Assembly (NCBI RefSeq): GCF_008929045.1
Contig: NZ_VFAH01000002.1
Span: 248,001-312,000, forward strand
Reading direction: 5' to 3'
DNA length: 64,000 bases
Source: Noviherbaspirillum aerium
Lineage (GTDB): Bacteria; Pseudomonadota; Gammaproteobacteria; Burkholderiales; Burkholderiaceae_D
A model generated the notes under the pieces. That model worked only from the letters and a program-made list of their open reading frames with translations, did no database searches and had not been told where the DNA came from. Of the stretch, positions 44,238 to 52,110 are shown one piece after another (positions within the stretch are counted from its first letter, which is position 1; each line of letters starts with the position of its first letter). A program made the position numbers and the translations under genes.

Positions 44238-45191
44238 ATGACTTCCTTACCCCCGAATCAAGACCATCACGCCGAGGATGCAAGCTTCTACCGCACTTTG
44301 CTCGAATCAACCAAGGCGATTCCTTGGCGTATCGACTGGCAAACCATGCAGTTCAGCTATATCGGTCCTCAGATCGAACAACTTCTGGGCTGGAGTCAGG
44401 GCAGCTGGGTGTCCGTCAACGATTGGGCTGAACGCATCCACGCCGAAGACCGGCAAAAGACCGTCGATTTCTGCGTCTCGCAGTCCCAGCAAGGGGTCGA
44501 TCACGAAGCTGACTATCGCGCCATCACGGCAGATGGCGAGTACATCTGGATTCGTGACGTCGTCCACGTTCTGCGCAACCCTGATGGCACGGTGGATTCG
44601 CTGGTCGGATTCATGTTCGACATCAGTGAGCGTAAGAAAGCCGAGGACAAGATACTGAAACTGCAGGAGGAACTGGAAACCTTGTCCTACAAAGACGGTT
44701 TGACCGGGGTGGCGAACCGTCGCATGCTCGATGCGCTACTTGAAGTCGAGTGGGCAAAGGCGCGCGCCAGCCGGCATCCTATCTCGGTCATCCTGGTCGA
44801 TATTGATTTCTTCAAGCAGTACAACGACCACTACGGCCACCGCGCCGGCGATCAATGTCTCAAGCGGGTAGCGCATGTGCTAGATACCGCTGCCGCTCGG
44901 TCGCGTGATCTCTGCGCGCGTCTGGGTGGCGAGGAATTCATGCTCGTTTTGCCCGAGACCGATGCCGCCGCGGCACAACAGGTCGGAGAGCGCTGCCGCA
45001 AGCTGCTGACCAGGGAGGGCATCCCGCATGCCTCATCAAGTGTGTCTGGAAGCGTGACGGTCAGTATGGGCATTGCGACCGTGGTGCCGGGCTCGCAAGA
45101 TGACCTGAGTGAATTTGTGGAATTGGCCGACCGCCGGCTCTATCAAGCCAAGGCGAATGGTCGAGACCGCATTGAAGCTGGAGTGTCCTAG
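44238..45191 (+). CDS. PAS-GGDEF diguanylate cyclase
   Basis: 317 aa from ATG 44238 (CAAGGTAACCTT). PAS domain (about 15-140: IPWRIDWQTMQFSYIGPQIE, LLGWSQGSWVSVNDWAERIH, GEYIWIRDVVHVLRNPDG and the PAC end DISERKKAED), a short coiled-coil linker, then GGDEF (about 150-317: DGLTGVANRRMLD, DIDFFKQYNDHYGH). GGEEF is at 230-234, with RSRD five residues before it (inhibitory site). Active c-di-GMP synthesis is expected. The PAS ligand is unknown. It is flanked by direct copies of repeat C. Confidence 0.92.
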   Translation: MTSLPPNQDHHAEDASFYRTLLESTKAIPWRIDWQTMQFSYIGPQIEQLLGWSQGSWVSVNDWAERIHAEDRQKTVDFCVSQSQQGVDHEADYRAITADGEYIWIRDVVHVLRNPDGTVDSLVGFMFDISERKKAEDKILKLQEELETLSYKDGLTGVANRRMLDALLEVEWAKARASRHPISVILVDIDFFKQYNDHYGHRAGDQCLKRVAHVLDTAAARSRDLCARLGGEEFMLVLPETDAAAAQQVGERCRKLLTREGIPHASSSVSGSVTVSMGIATVVPGSQDDLSEFVELADRRLYQAKANGRDRIEAGVS

Positions 45192-45239
45192 TTCGGTGAC
45201 CGTCTACTGTGGTGGAAGGATATGGTGATGCAGTTCCCT

Positions 45240-45390
45240 TAGGGCCTGTTCGCACTTCGTTCGGGAGATGCGTTCGCACCATAACACGCGTTGGCGGTGG
45301 CGCGTGGCTAGCAAAGGCTGGCCGCCTTTGCTAGCCATGCAACGCCTAAGGTGCCTTCGCACTCCTGAATGAAGTGTGAACAGGTCCTAA
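45240..45390. repeat. MITE-like repeat family C, copy 2
   Basis: About 151 bp. TTAGGGCCTGTTCGCACTTC at the left and GTGTGAACAGGTCCTAA at the right, with an inner GCTAGCAAAGG/CCTTTGCTAGC hairpin not found in copy 1. Confidence 0.75.
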
Positions 45391-45517
45391 ACCAGTAAAA
45401 GCCTGGCAACCTCTCGGAGACGGCATTGTTTTTCGGTAACGTACTTATCTGCTCTCCGTCGCGAACCATACATAGTGGCTTTGTTCTTATCTCAACTGTA
45501 TGTGATAAGGAGATGCA

Positions 45518-45730
45518 ATGCCGAAAGTGTTAATGGAATGCACAGGCTGCAACAGGGAATTTGAAATTGTCGAAATCAGCTGTTCTTTTGTCGACGAGGA
45601 CATGACGGATACGGTGGAATGTCCAGCTTGCGGTAAGGCGATGCAGGGGCGTCCCGGGAAAATTTACGTCAGTGATCCGGTGATAGCTGGTCTCAGTTTA
45701 TCTTCCCAGAAGCGTCCGGACAGCTGGTAG
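45518..45730 (+). CDS. Small zinc-ribbon-like protein
   Basis: 70 aa, AAGGAGATGCA before the ATG. Two CxxC knuckles, CTGCNREFEI and ECPACGKAMQ, separated by about 30 residues, then GKIYVSDPVI. The arrangement matches the protein at 4165-4440. Probably binds one zinc. Role unknown. Confidence 0.75.
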   Translation: MPKVLMECTGCNREFEIVEISCSFVDEDMTDTVECPACGKAMQGRPGKIYVSDPVIAGLSLSSQKRPDSW

Positions 45731-45778
45731 CCGAAAGCAAGCCCCCCACAGCGGAGGGGCGGAAAGCTTATGACATGG

Positions 45779-45904
45779 TTAAACCTCGTCTTCGATCAAG
45801 CCCGCTGGCAGCTCCTCCAGAGGCACAGGGGTGCTGTGCCATTGTTCATTGGTCTCGCTGGCGTCAGACTGGGGTGTAGTTAGGGTGTAGTGGCAGATTG
45901 ACAT
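45779..45904 (-). CDS. Small protein, 41 aa
   Basis: MSICHYTLTTPQSDASETNE, then QWHSTPVPLEELPAGLIEDEV, with an excellent GATGGAGGAAGT ribosome-binding site directly before the ATG at 45904. Acidic, no membrane segment, no known family. A longer in-frame extension upstream lacks a site. Converges on the zinc-ribbon gene. Confidence 0.5.
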   Translation of the reverse strand: MSICHYTLTTPQSDASETNEQWHSTPVPLEELPAGLIEDEV

Positions 45905-46009
45905 ACTTCCTCCATCAAAAGTGATGGCGAATAACTTGGGGCGCTGCTGCGATGCACAATAAGGGTAAACCGAGTGACGAAGTAGCAATGCCTCGTGTTT
46001 TGCGCAAAA

Positions 46010-46098
46010 GGCGCGACCCTGCCGTGCTTTTTCCCTTGTCTCGACATGGTTTCAGAACATTTCATTTGCTTTCAGCAAATTTTCAACTCACACCACTT
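46010..46098 (-). repeat. MITE-like repeat family F, partial copy 2
   Basis: On the minus strand AAGTGGTGTGAGTTGAAAAT, then TTGCTGAAAGCAAATG and ATGTCGAGACAAGGGAAAAA, matching the first 80 nt of the copy at 40192-40362 with about ten extra bases. The other end is missing. Confidence 0.65.
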
Positions 46099-46108
46099 GT
46101 CCGCGGTT

Positions 46109-46456
46109 TCACCGCGCATGCGTCCGGTAAAAGACCATGGACGCAAACCTATTGCGCCAATGGGAGAATATTGTGGCCAATGAACTGGAATGTACACTGC
46201 GGACAGTGCGTGCCACGAGTCTCTCGGAATTGAGCACCCGAAGCGTGCTAGGCTCAAAGGCGGTCACGGTCACAGCTTGGTTTCCTTCAATTTCATAGAC
46301 TTCACCAGGGACAAGCACTGTATCCTTCATGCAGTGATCGCGTGTAACCCATAGCGCTCCAGATACGCAAATCAAGGCTGTTCCGTCTGCGTGATCCAAG
46401 TTGAAAAACGTGTTGGAAGTCACTTCTACCACTACCTGGTTAAAATCGATGTCCAT
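46109..46456 (-). CDS. DUF2917-family protein
   Basis: 115 aa from ATG 46456 (AAAGGAGCCGGAA). Beta-rich core: FFNLDHADGTALICVSGALW, VTRDHCMKDTVLVPGEVYEI and AVTVTAFEPSTLRVL. This is the DUF2917 pattern (sGxxWvTrdg..D..L.pGe), a small cupin-like sandwich common in Burkholderiales. Function unknown. Its 3' end is 10 bp from a partial repeat F, so the last 25 residues may not be original. Confidence 0.75.
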   Translation of the reverse strand: MDIDFNQVVVEVTSNTFFNLDHADGTALICVSGALWVTRDHCMKDTVLVPGEVYEIEGNQAVTVTAFEPSTLRVLNSERLVARTVRSVHSSSLATIFSHWRNRFASMVFYRTHAR

Positions 46457-46596
46457 TTCCGGCTCCTTTTGGCTGGCTTCCCGTCTGCGCGACGGATAAT
46501 TCAGTCTAGGACGCCTACGAACGGCCGTATGAGACGCCTGTCCCAAAGCTGCATAATGTTCAGGCAAATCAGCGCGAACACACTGGGCCAGATGTC

Positions 46597-47697
46597 CTAA
46601 TCAAGCCGTCGTACACCAAGCCCTGCTTCCCGGGCGACGGCGACTGCCTTGGCCCGAGTATAAATCTCGAGCTTGGCAAAGATGTTTGTGATGTGATTGC
46701 GGACGGTCTTGGCGCTTAGACCAAGGCGTGCAGCTATCTGATCGTTGTCCATGCCGCGAGCAACCAGATCAAGCACTTCCAATTCGCGGGTGCTAAGTGC
46801 ATGTAATTCTTCCGCCAAGGGATAGCCGGATTCATGCGAGCTCTCCGCTCGCATGAATGCATGAAACGCATTAAAGAACTGTTCCCATGCCGGATCCGTT
46901 TGCAAAAGCACATGATTGCGCGAAGCCAGAGGCACCAGCTGTGCATCAGGAATGAGGCTGGCAATAAGTCTTCCCTCTTGAAAAGGAACGAGAACGTCAT
47001 CGCGAGCGTGGGCAATCAAGGTAGGGCACCGAATCAGGGAAGCGACATGAGCTGTGTCATAGCGCTGATAGGTTTGGAGTGCACGCGCTGCAATGTTTCC
47101 GGAACTGGAAACGCGTTGCAGATCATTCCACCAGTTCCACTGTTCGGCAGCACCATCGGGAATAAACATCGACGTAAATACCTGGCGAAATGCCGGATTC
47201 TTTGTTCCCCATCCGATTTCAGTCAGATGAGCAACGGTATCGATCTTGTCCAATTGGTCGGAGGTCAAAGGAAGTGTACGCACGCCTCTGACAAAGGCGC
47301 CATGAAGTACGATTCGGCTTACCCGCTCAGGATGTCTGGCGGCGTAGGCAATCGCAATGCCTCCTCCGCCGGAGGGACCGTACAGCACGAAGCGATCAAG
47401 TTCCGCCGCATTGACAACCGACTCAAGGTCACCAAGCCAAGCCTCAAAGGACATGTCATTCACATCGCGGTCAGACAGCCCGCAACCGCGAAGGTCGTAG
47501 CGAACCAGCGTATTATGACGCGCGAGTTCGCACAGGACAGGCTTGGTGATGGGATTCTCCCAATCTTTCTCAAGATGGCTGAGCCAATGCGCAGCACGAA
47601 CAATAGGCGGGCCTTGACCGATGGTGGCATATGCAATGGTCGTGCTGTCAGGACTTCGACAAAAACGGATTTCCTGTTGGAGACTGCCTATTGCCAT
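46597..47697 (-). CDS. Alpha/beta hydrolase fused to a LuxR-type DNA-binding domain
   Basis: 366 aa, AGGATGAATC before the ATG. Residues 1-290 are an alpha/beta hydrolase: IAYATIGQGPPIVRAAHWLS, VRYDLRGCGLSDRD, nucleophile elbow YGPSGGGGIAIAYAA and a final His in LASRNHVLL. Residues 305-366 are a LuxR HTH: LSTRELEVLDLVARGMDNDQ and GLSAKTVRNHITNIFAKLEI. Known fusions of this kind are annotated as transcriptional regulators; the hydrolase part may sense or process a ligand. Target genes unknown. The metallo-hydrolase upstream on the same strand is a candidate. Confidence 0.9.
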   Translation of the reverse strand: MAIGSLQQEIRFCRSPDSTTIAYATIGQGPPIVRAAHWLSHLEKDWENPITKPVLCELARHNTLVRYDLRGCGLSDRDVNDMSFEAWLGDLESVVNAAELDRFVLYGPSGGGGIAIAYAARHPERVSRIVLHGAFVRGVRTLPLTSDQLDKIDTVAHLTEIGWGTKNPAFRQVFTSMFIPDGAAEQWNWWNDLQRVSSSGNIAARALQTYQRYDTAHVASLIRCPTLIAHARDDVLVPFQEGRLIASLIPDAQLVPLASRNHVLLQTDPAWEQFFNAFHAFMRAESSHESGYPLAEELHALSTRELEVLDLVARGMDNDQIAARLGLSAKTVRNHITNIFAKLEIYTRAKAVAVAREAGLGVRRLD

Positions 47698-47747
47698 GAT
47701 TCATCCTGTAATGACAAGATAGCGAATGTCTCCGCAGCGGGCGGCCG

Positions 47748-48143
47748 TCATTCGATCAGTATCGCTGCCGGCCGCCGGGATGCGTCCTGACATCGCCGTC
47801 GTGTCTGAGCGAAGTCTTGCGGCCACGCAGTACGGAGAGCGTATCTGCCAAGCTCTTCTTCATCGGTACTCGCTGCCGCGGCGCGTTCCGGGGCGGTGAG
47901 AGAATAGACAGCAGCGGCATGGAAAACAACTTCCATACCTTCCATCGCGGCACGCATCTGCGCGGGACGGGACAATTGGGCTTCCGCAATTTCGACACCT
48001 GGCAGTTGCCGCAGCTCGGCAGTCTTTTGTGTGTCCGCTACAGCCCGTACGCCGGCCCTGACCACAGGCCCGGACTCGGCAAGCTTGCGCGCCAGCATAT
48101 AGCCGAGCTGCCCATTGGCCCCGTGACGAGCGCGTGCATGGAT
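47748..48143 (-). pseudogene. NAD-dependent epimerase-like gene, frameshifted and truncated
   Basis: From ATG 48143 the frame starts MHALVTG. Restoring one G in the G-run just after (near 48120-48125) gives TGANGQLGYMLARKLAESGP, a proper Rossmann glycine motif, which continues RAGVRAVADTQKTAELRQLP and MRAAMEGMEVVFHAAAVYSL. After about 90 residues the sequence departs from the family and stops at 47748. It is an extended-SDR remnant. A sequencing error in the homopolymer could explain the frameshift but not the truncation. Confidence 0.6.
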
Positions 48144-48152
48144 CTCCTCCTG

Positions 48153-48890
48153 TCAGCTCTGCCCAGGACCTGCGAGTCGCAGCGCCAACGCCCGCAGCAG
48201 CGCCGCTCCGTCGCCGGCCCATGCGCTTCCATGCATGCAGGCGAGCGTGGCCGGCCTTTGACACGCCAGCTTTTCAATCAGCATTCCGGCATCGCTCGAA
48301 TGCGAGAAATAATCCAATGGCTGACGGAACGCTTCGCTTGGCTCGAGAATGTCATCTCCGGTAAGGGCGACGTCTCCGTATCCGCCTTGCGTAAAAATAT
48401 CTCCGCAGAACATCGTTGCGGTGGTCGTCTCCATCAGGTACCCGGTTTCCCATCCATGCGGCAGGTGGGGTGTATCGAGCCATTTGACAGTGTGTTTTCC
48501 CAGCGTCAGCTCTTCGCCATCTGCCATCGCTCGGGAAGGCCTGTCAGCGAAATCGTCGACCGATACCATTGCTGCAATCCGCCCGCATAAAGGAACCGCA
48601 TGAGGCGCAGCCGCGAGCCATTCGTTGAGAGAGCCGCATTCATCGGCTTCAAAATGGGACAGTGCAATGAAGCTCAGCTGTTGGGCTGGCATCACGCTCT
48701 CGACCGCTTCACGGACCAGCGGGAACATTTTTCGCGGTCCGGTGTGGAAGAGCAATGGCTGATCGTCAGCGATCAGGTATTGATTGAACGAAAATCCGCC
48801 GGGAACGGTACTTACCGGTGTGTTGATGCGATAGATGCCATCGCCGATTTCTTCAACATTCGTTCCGGTATTACGATTGGTAATGCTCAT
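48153..48890 (-). CDS. Metallo-beta-lactamase-fold protein of the ODP (diiron) type
   Basis: 245 aa from ATG 48890 (GGAGATGCGTA). Beta-lactamase fold with SFNQYLIADDQPLLFHTGPR, ALSHFEADECGSLNEWL (HxExDE metal motif as in FprA/ODP flavodiiron proteins), LDTPHLPHGWETGYLMETTT and FCGDIFTQGG (third ligand Asp). No flavodoxin domain. Free-standing ODP proteins are implicated in O2 or NO reduction. It ends 10 bp before the epimerase remnant. Confidence 0.85.
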   Translation of the reverse strand: MSITNRNTGTNVEEIGDGIYRINTPVSTVPGGFSFNQYLIADDQPLLFHTGPRKMFPLVREAVESVMPAQQLSFIALSHFEADECGSLNEWLAAAPHAVPLCGRIAAMVSVDDFADRPSRAMADGEELTLGKHTVKWLDTPHLPHGWETGYLMETTTATMFCGDIFTQGGYGDVALTGDDILEPSEAFRQPLDYFSHSSDAGMLIEKLACQRPATLACMHGSAWAGDGAALLRALALRLAGPGQS

Positions 48891-49213
48891 TACGCATCTC
48901 CTCCCCAGCAAAGTGCCGTAACTGGGAAATGGCAGCAGGAACAGTGATATGAACCTGTTCGGGAATTGTCATGCGATGAGAATGGCCTCGTTTGATCCGC
49001 CACAAGGAACGGCAATGCAAGGCACCGCGAAGCTTGTTGTTTGCGTCTCCTTCCGGAAGCGCTTGATCCATGAGAGTTTGCAACAGTCGCACCAGAATGC
49101 TTAACCGGCCAGGTGTCGGCCGCCCTGCTCCCCTACCCTGCGGCGTTCCTGTGCCGATCGATTAGCGGCGGTTTGTTGAACCGGGCAGGTAAGGCATGAA
49201 ATCAATGAATTGA
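48891..49213 (-). other. Intergenic; possible small frame before the ODP gene
   Basis: About 320 bp. A GTG-started minus-strand frame (49092-48871, MRLLQTLMDQALPEGDANNK...) would overlap the ODP start by 20 bp. It has no clear ribosome-binding site. Its composition is borderline and it is not called a gene. Confidence 0.25.
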
Positions 49214-49921
49214 TCAGCGCAGCAGGTAGCCGAGCACCAGGTCGGTCATGTGGGACAGCCGTTCCGCTTCCGCCTTGGGCTGCTTGAGGTCGCGGCCGAA
49301 GACAGCCGACAAGGTGTGCCGGTTGGACAGGTAGAAGAAGGACAGTCCGGCGATCGAGATATAGAGCTGAAGCGGGTCGACGCCGGCGCGGAACAGTCCC
49401 TCGGCGCGGCCCCGTTCGAGGACGCGCTGCAAGGTATCGATCAGCGGGGAATTCAATTCCCGGATACGTTCCGATTTCTTCAGGTGGGTCGCCTGGTGCA
49501 GGTTTTCGCTGTTGAGCAGCGTGATGAATTCGGGATGCTGAATGTAATAATGCCAAGTGAAGGAGACCAGCCGCCTGACCGCCTCGACCGGGTCCACCTC
49601 ATCAAGCTGCAAGCCCTGCTCCGCCGAGCGGATGTTTTCGTAGGCACGTTCCAGCACTGCCTGAAACAGGGCTTCCTTGTTGCCGAAATAGTAGTACAGC
49701 AGGCGCTTGTTCAAACCGGCGCGCGCCGCGATGGCATCGATGCGCGCGCCGCCCAGACCAAGCGTGGAAAATTCCTCGGTCGCCGCTTCGATGATCGCCT
49801 GGCGCGTCCGGACCGGATTGCGCCCGGTGACGGGAGCCGGTTCCTGCGGCGCCTCCCTGGATCCGTCCGCCAAGTTCGATTCGTCTTCCGGCGTGCCGGC
49901 GCTTGCTGCCTTGTCTGTCAT
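49214..49921 (-). CDS. TetR-family regulator
   Basis: 235 aa. The N-terminal 32 residues are disordered. HTH: RTRQAIIEAATEEFSTLGLG, ARIDAIAARAGLNKRLLYYY, FGNKEALFQAVLERAYENI. C-terminal helical ligand domain: FTWHYYIQHPEFITLLNSEN, VDPLQLYISIAGLSFFYLSN. It is the last gene of the minus-strand sugar operon (106-bp gap). The 30-bp palindrome upstream of the first gene (54379-54408) is a natural candidate operator. Confidence 0.9.
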   Translation of the reverse strand: MTDKAASAGTPEDESNLADGSREAPQEPAPVTGRNPVRTRQAIIEAATEEFSTLGLGGARIDAIAARAGLNKRLLYYYFGNKEALFQAVLERAYENIRSAEQGLQLDEVDPVEAVRRLVSFTWHYYIQHPEFITLLNSENLHQATHLKKSERIRELNSPLIDTLQRVLERGRAEGLFRAGVDPLQLYISIAGLSFFYLSNRHTLSAVFGRDLKQPKAEAERLSHMTDLVLGYLLR

Positions 49922-50027
49922 TGCGTGGTTCCCATCCTCAACGTTGCGGCAATTATCCTTGCATCAGGGCCGGTCGGACAATGCCGGAATACAGAATACA
50001 CTCCGGCCGCGCAAGGCTGGCCGAGGA

Positions 50028-50894
50028 TCACACCACGCTGCGATGGCGCTCGATGCAGGTGGCGAGCACCTCGCCGCCGTCCCGCTTCCACCAGTTTTCC
50101 GAGGAAAAGATTTCCACTTCGCTATAGCCCGCGTAGCCCGCCTGCTCCACCCAGGCGCGGATGCGCGGGATATCGATCACGCCGTCGCCCATCATGCCGC
50201 GGTCGTTGAGCATGTCGCGGGTGGGCAGCAGCCAGTCGCAGACATGGAAGGCCAGCAGCCTTTCCTTGCCGGCGCGGCGGATCTGCTCTTCCAGCTTGGG
50301 GTCCCACCAGACATGATAGACATCGACGGCCACGCCGAGCGCCCCCGAGCGCTCGGGGTCCAGCAGGTCGCACAGGTCGAGCGCCTGTTCCATGGTATTG
50401 ACGCAGGCGCGGTCGCCGGCATACATCGGATGCAGCGGTTCGATCGCCAGCGGCATGCCAACCTGCCGGGCGTATTCCAGCGTGGCGGCAATGCCGTCGC
50501 GCACGTCGCTGCGCGCTGCGGCGATATCCTTGTGCTCGGCCTTTCCCTGCAAGGCGCCGGGAAGCCCGCCGACCACTAGCACCAGGCAGGCCGCATCGAG
50601 CGTCTTTGCTTCATCGACCGCGCGGCGGTTGTCATCCAGCGCAAGCTGCCTGCCTTCCGCCGTCGAGGCGGGAAACATGCCGCCGCGGCAGTAGCCCGAC
50701 AATCTCATACCGGTGCTGCGCACCTGCGAGGCAATGCGCTCGAGGCCGGCCGCGGCAACCTGGTCGCGCCAGGGAGAGATGGCGCGGATGCCGCGCTGCG
50801 CGCATTCATCGATGATGCGGTCCAGCTTCCACTGCGCGCGCACGGTCGCGGTGTTGATCGAGAGCCAGCGGTGATCTTCCGAAAAGTCGCGCAT
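50028..50894 (-). CDS. Sugar phosphate isomerase/epimerase-family TIM-barrel protein
   Basis: 288 aa from ATG 50894, overlapping closely with the upstream stop (TGACATG). Xylose-isomerase-like barrel: LSINTATVRAQWKLDRIIDE, RLSGYCRGGMFPA, MPLAIEPLHPMYAGDRACVN (metal Glu), GALGVAVDVYHVWWDPKLEE, LLAFHVCDWLLPT and YSEVEIFSSENWWK. Interconverts keto and aldo sugars or inositol-like compounds, with metal. Fourth gene in the operon and translationally coupled to DUF993. Confidence 0.88.
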   Translation of the reverse strand: MRDFSEDHRWLSINTATVRAQWKLDRIIDECAQRGIRAISPWRDQVAAAGLERIASQVRSTGMRLSGYCRGGMFPASTAEGRQLALDDNRRAVDEAKTLDAACLVLVVGGLPGALQGKAEHKDIAAARSDVRDGIAATLEYARQVGMPLAIEPLHPMYAGDRACVNTMEQALDLCDLLDPERSGALGVAVDVYHVWWDPKLEEQIRRAGKERLLAFHVCDWLLPTRDMLNDRGMMGDGVIDIPRIRAWVEQAGYAGYSEVEIFSSENWWKRDGGEVLATCIERHRSVV

Positions 50895-50895
50895 G

Positions 50896-52083
50896 TCAGG
50901 CCTCGATTCCATGCAGTGCGAGCAGATGCTTCATCCGCCGCGCGGCCAGTTCCGGCTGCTCGATGAGGCCGGCATCATCGGCCAGGCGGAACAGCTGCGC
51001 GAAGTGCGGCAATGAACGGGTGCTCTGCTGGCCGCCCACCATCACGAAATGATCCTGGTGGCCGTTGATCCATGCCATGAACACCACGCCGGTCTTGTAG
51101 AAGCGGGTCGGCGCCTTGAAGATGTGGCGCGACAGCGGAACCGTCGGCGCGAGGATCTCATGGAAGCGGCTGGTGTTGCCCGCCGCCAGCTCGGCCAGCG
51201 CGGCGCTGGCCGCCGGTGCGATGGCATCGAAGATGCCCAAGAGCGCATCGCTCTGCTGATGATTGGGCTGCGCGCCCTCGCCATCGCCGGCGATCAGTTC
51301 CGCATAATTGAAATCGTCGCCGGTGTACATGCGCACGTTCGGCGGCAGGCGGCGGCGCATGGCGATTTCCTTGTCCTTGTCGAGCAGCGAAATCTTGATG
51401 CCATCCACCTTGTCGGCATTGGCGGCGATGATGCCGAGCGCGGTGTCCATTGCGCGGTCGAGGTCGGCGGTGCCCCAGTAGCCGGCCAGCGCGGGATCGA
51501 ACATGTCGCCCAGCCAGTGCAGGATCACCGGCTGCTTCGCCTGCCGCAGCAGCCTGCCGTAGACCCGTTCGTAATCCTCCGGTCCGCGTGCCACGCGCAC
51601 CAGCGCCCGACTCGCCATCAGGATCAGCTTGCCGCCCAGCGCTTCGATGGCGGCCATCTGTTCCTCATAGGCGCGGATCACGTCGTCGACGCTGCGCGCG
51701 GCGTCGGGCGACAGGTGGTCGGTGCCGCAGCCGGAGGCGACCAGCGCGCCGGGATAGTCGCGCGCCGCATCCAGCGAGCGGCGGATGAGTTCGAGCGAGG
51801 TAGTCCAGTCGAGGCCCATGCCGCGCTGCGCGGTATCCATCGCCTCGGCCACGCCCAGGCCCATCGACCAGAGGCGCCGGCGGTAAGCGATGGTGGCATC
51901 CCAGTCGATGGCGGCTTCGAGCCAGGGATCGATCGGCGCGAACGGCTCGGCCACCACGTGCGCGGCGGAATAGGCGATGCGGTTGAATGCCGGCTTTGCC
52001 GGCGGCGCGACGGGCGTGCGCTGGCTCAACGCATAGTGCCGCAGGCTTCCGTCTTCAACGGGCAATTGCAGGGTCAGGCTCAT
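50896..52083 (-). CDS. DUF993 family protein (aldolase-like, DHDPS-related)
   Basis: 395 aa, GAGGACCAAC before the ATG. Characteristic stretches: FNRIAYSAAHVVAEPFAPID, AIDWDATIAYRRRLWSMGLG, VAEAMDTAQRGMGLDWTTSL, LVASGCGTDHL, QPVILHWLGDMFDPALAGYW, VDGIKISLLDKDKE (a Lys at a Schiff-base-like position) and MYTGDDFNYAELI. DUF993 is distantly related to dihydrodipicolinate-synthase-type barrels. It recurs with Gfo/Idh/MocA and isomerase genes, but its reaction is not established to my knowledge. Confidence 0.88.
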   Translation of the reverse strand: MSLTLQLPVEDGSLRHYALSQRTPVAPPAKPAFNRIAYSAAHVVAEPFAPIDPWLEAAIDWDATIAYRRRLWSMGLGVAEAMDTAQRGMGLDWTTSLELIRRSLDAARDYPGALVASGCGTDHLSPDAARSVDDVIRAYEEQMAAIEALGGKLILMASRALVRVARGPEDYERVYGRLLRQAKQPVILHWLGDMFDPALAGYWGTADLDRAMDTALGIIAANADKVDGIKISLLDKDKEIAMRRRLPPNVRMYTGDDFNYAELIAGDGEGAQPNHQQSDALLGIFDAIAPAASAALAELAAGNTSRFHEILAPTVPLSRHIFKAPTRFYKTGVVFMAWINGHQDHFVMVGGQQSTRSLPHFAQLFRLADDAGLIEQPELAARRMKHLLALHGIEA

Positions 52084-52110
52084 GTTGGTCCTCGGATGAG
52101 ATCTCGGGTT

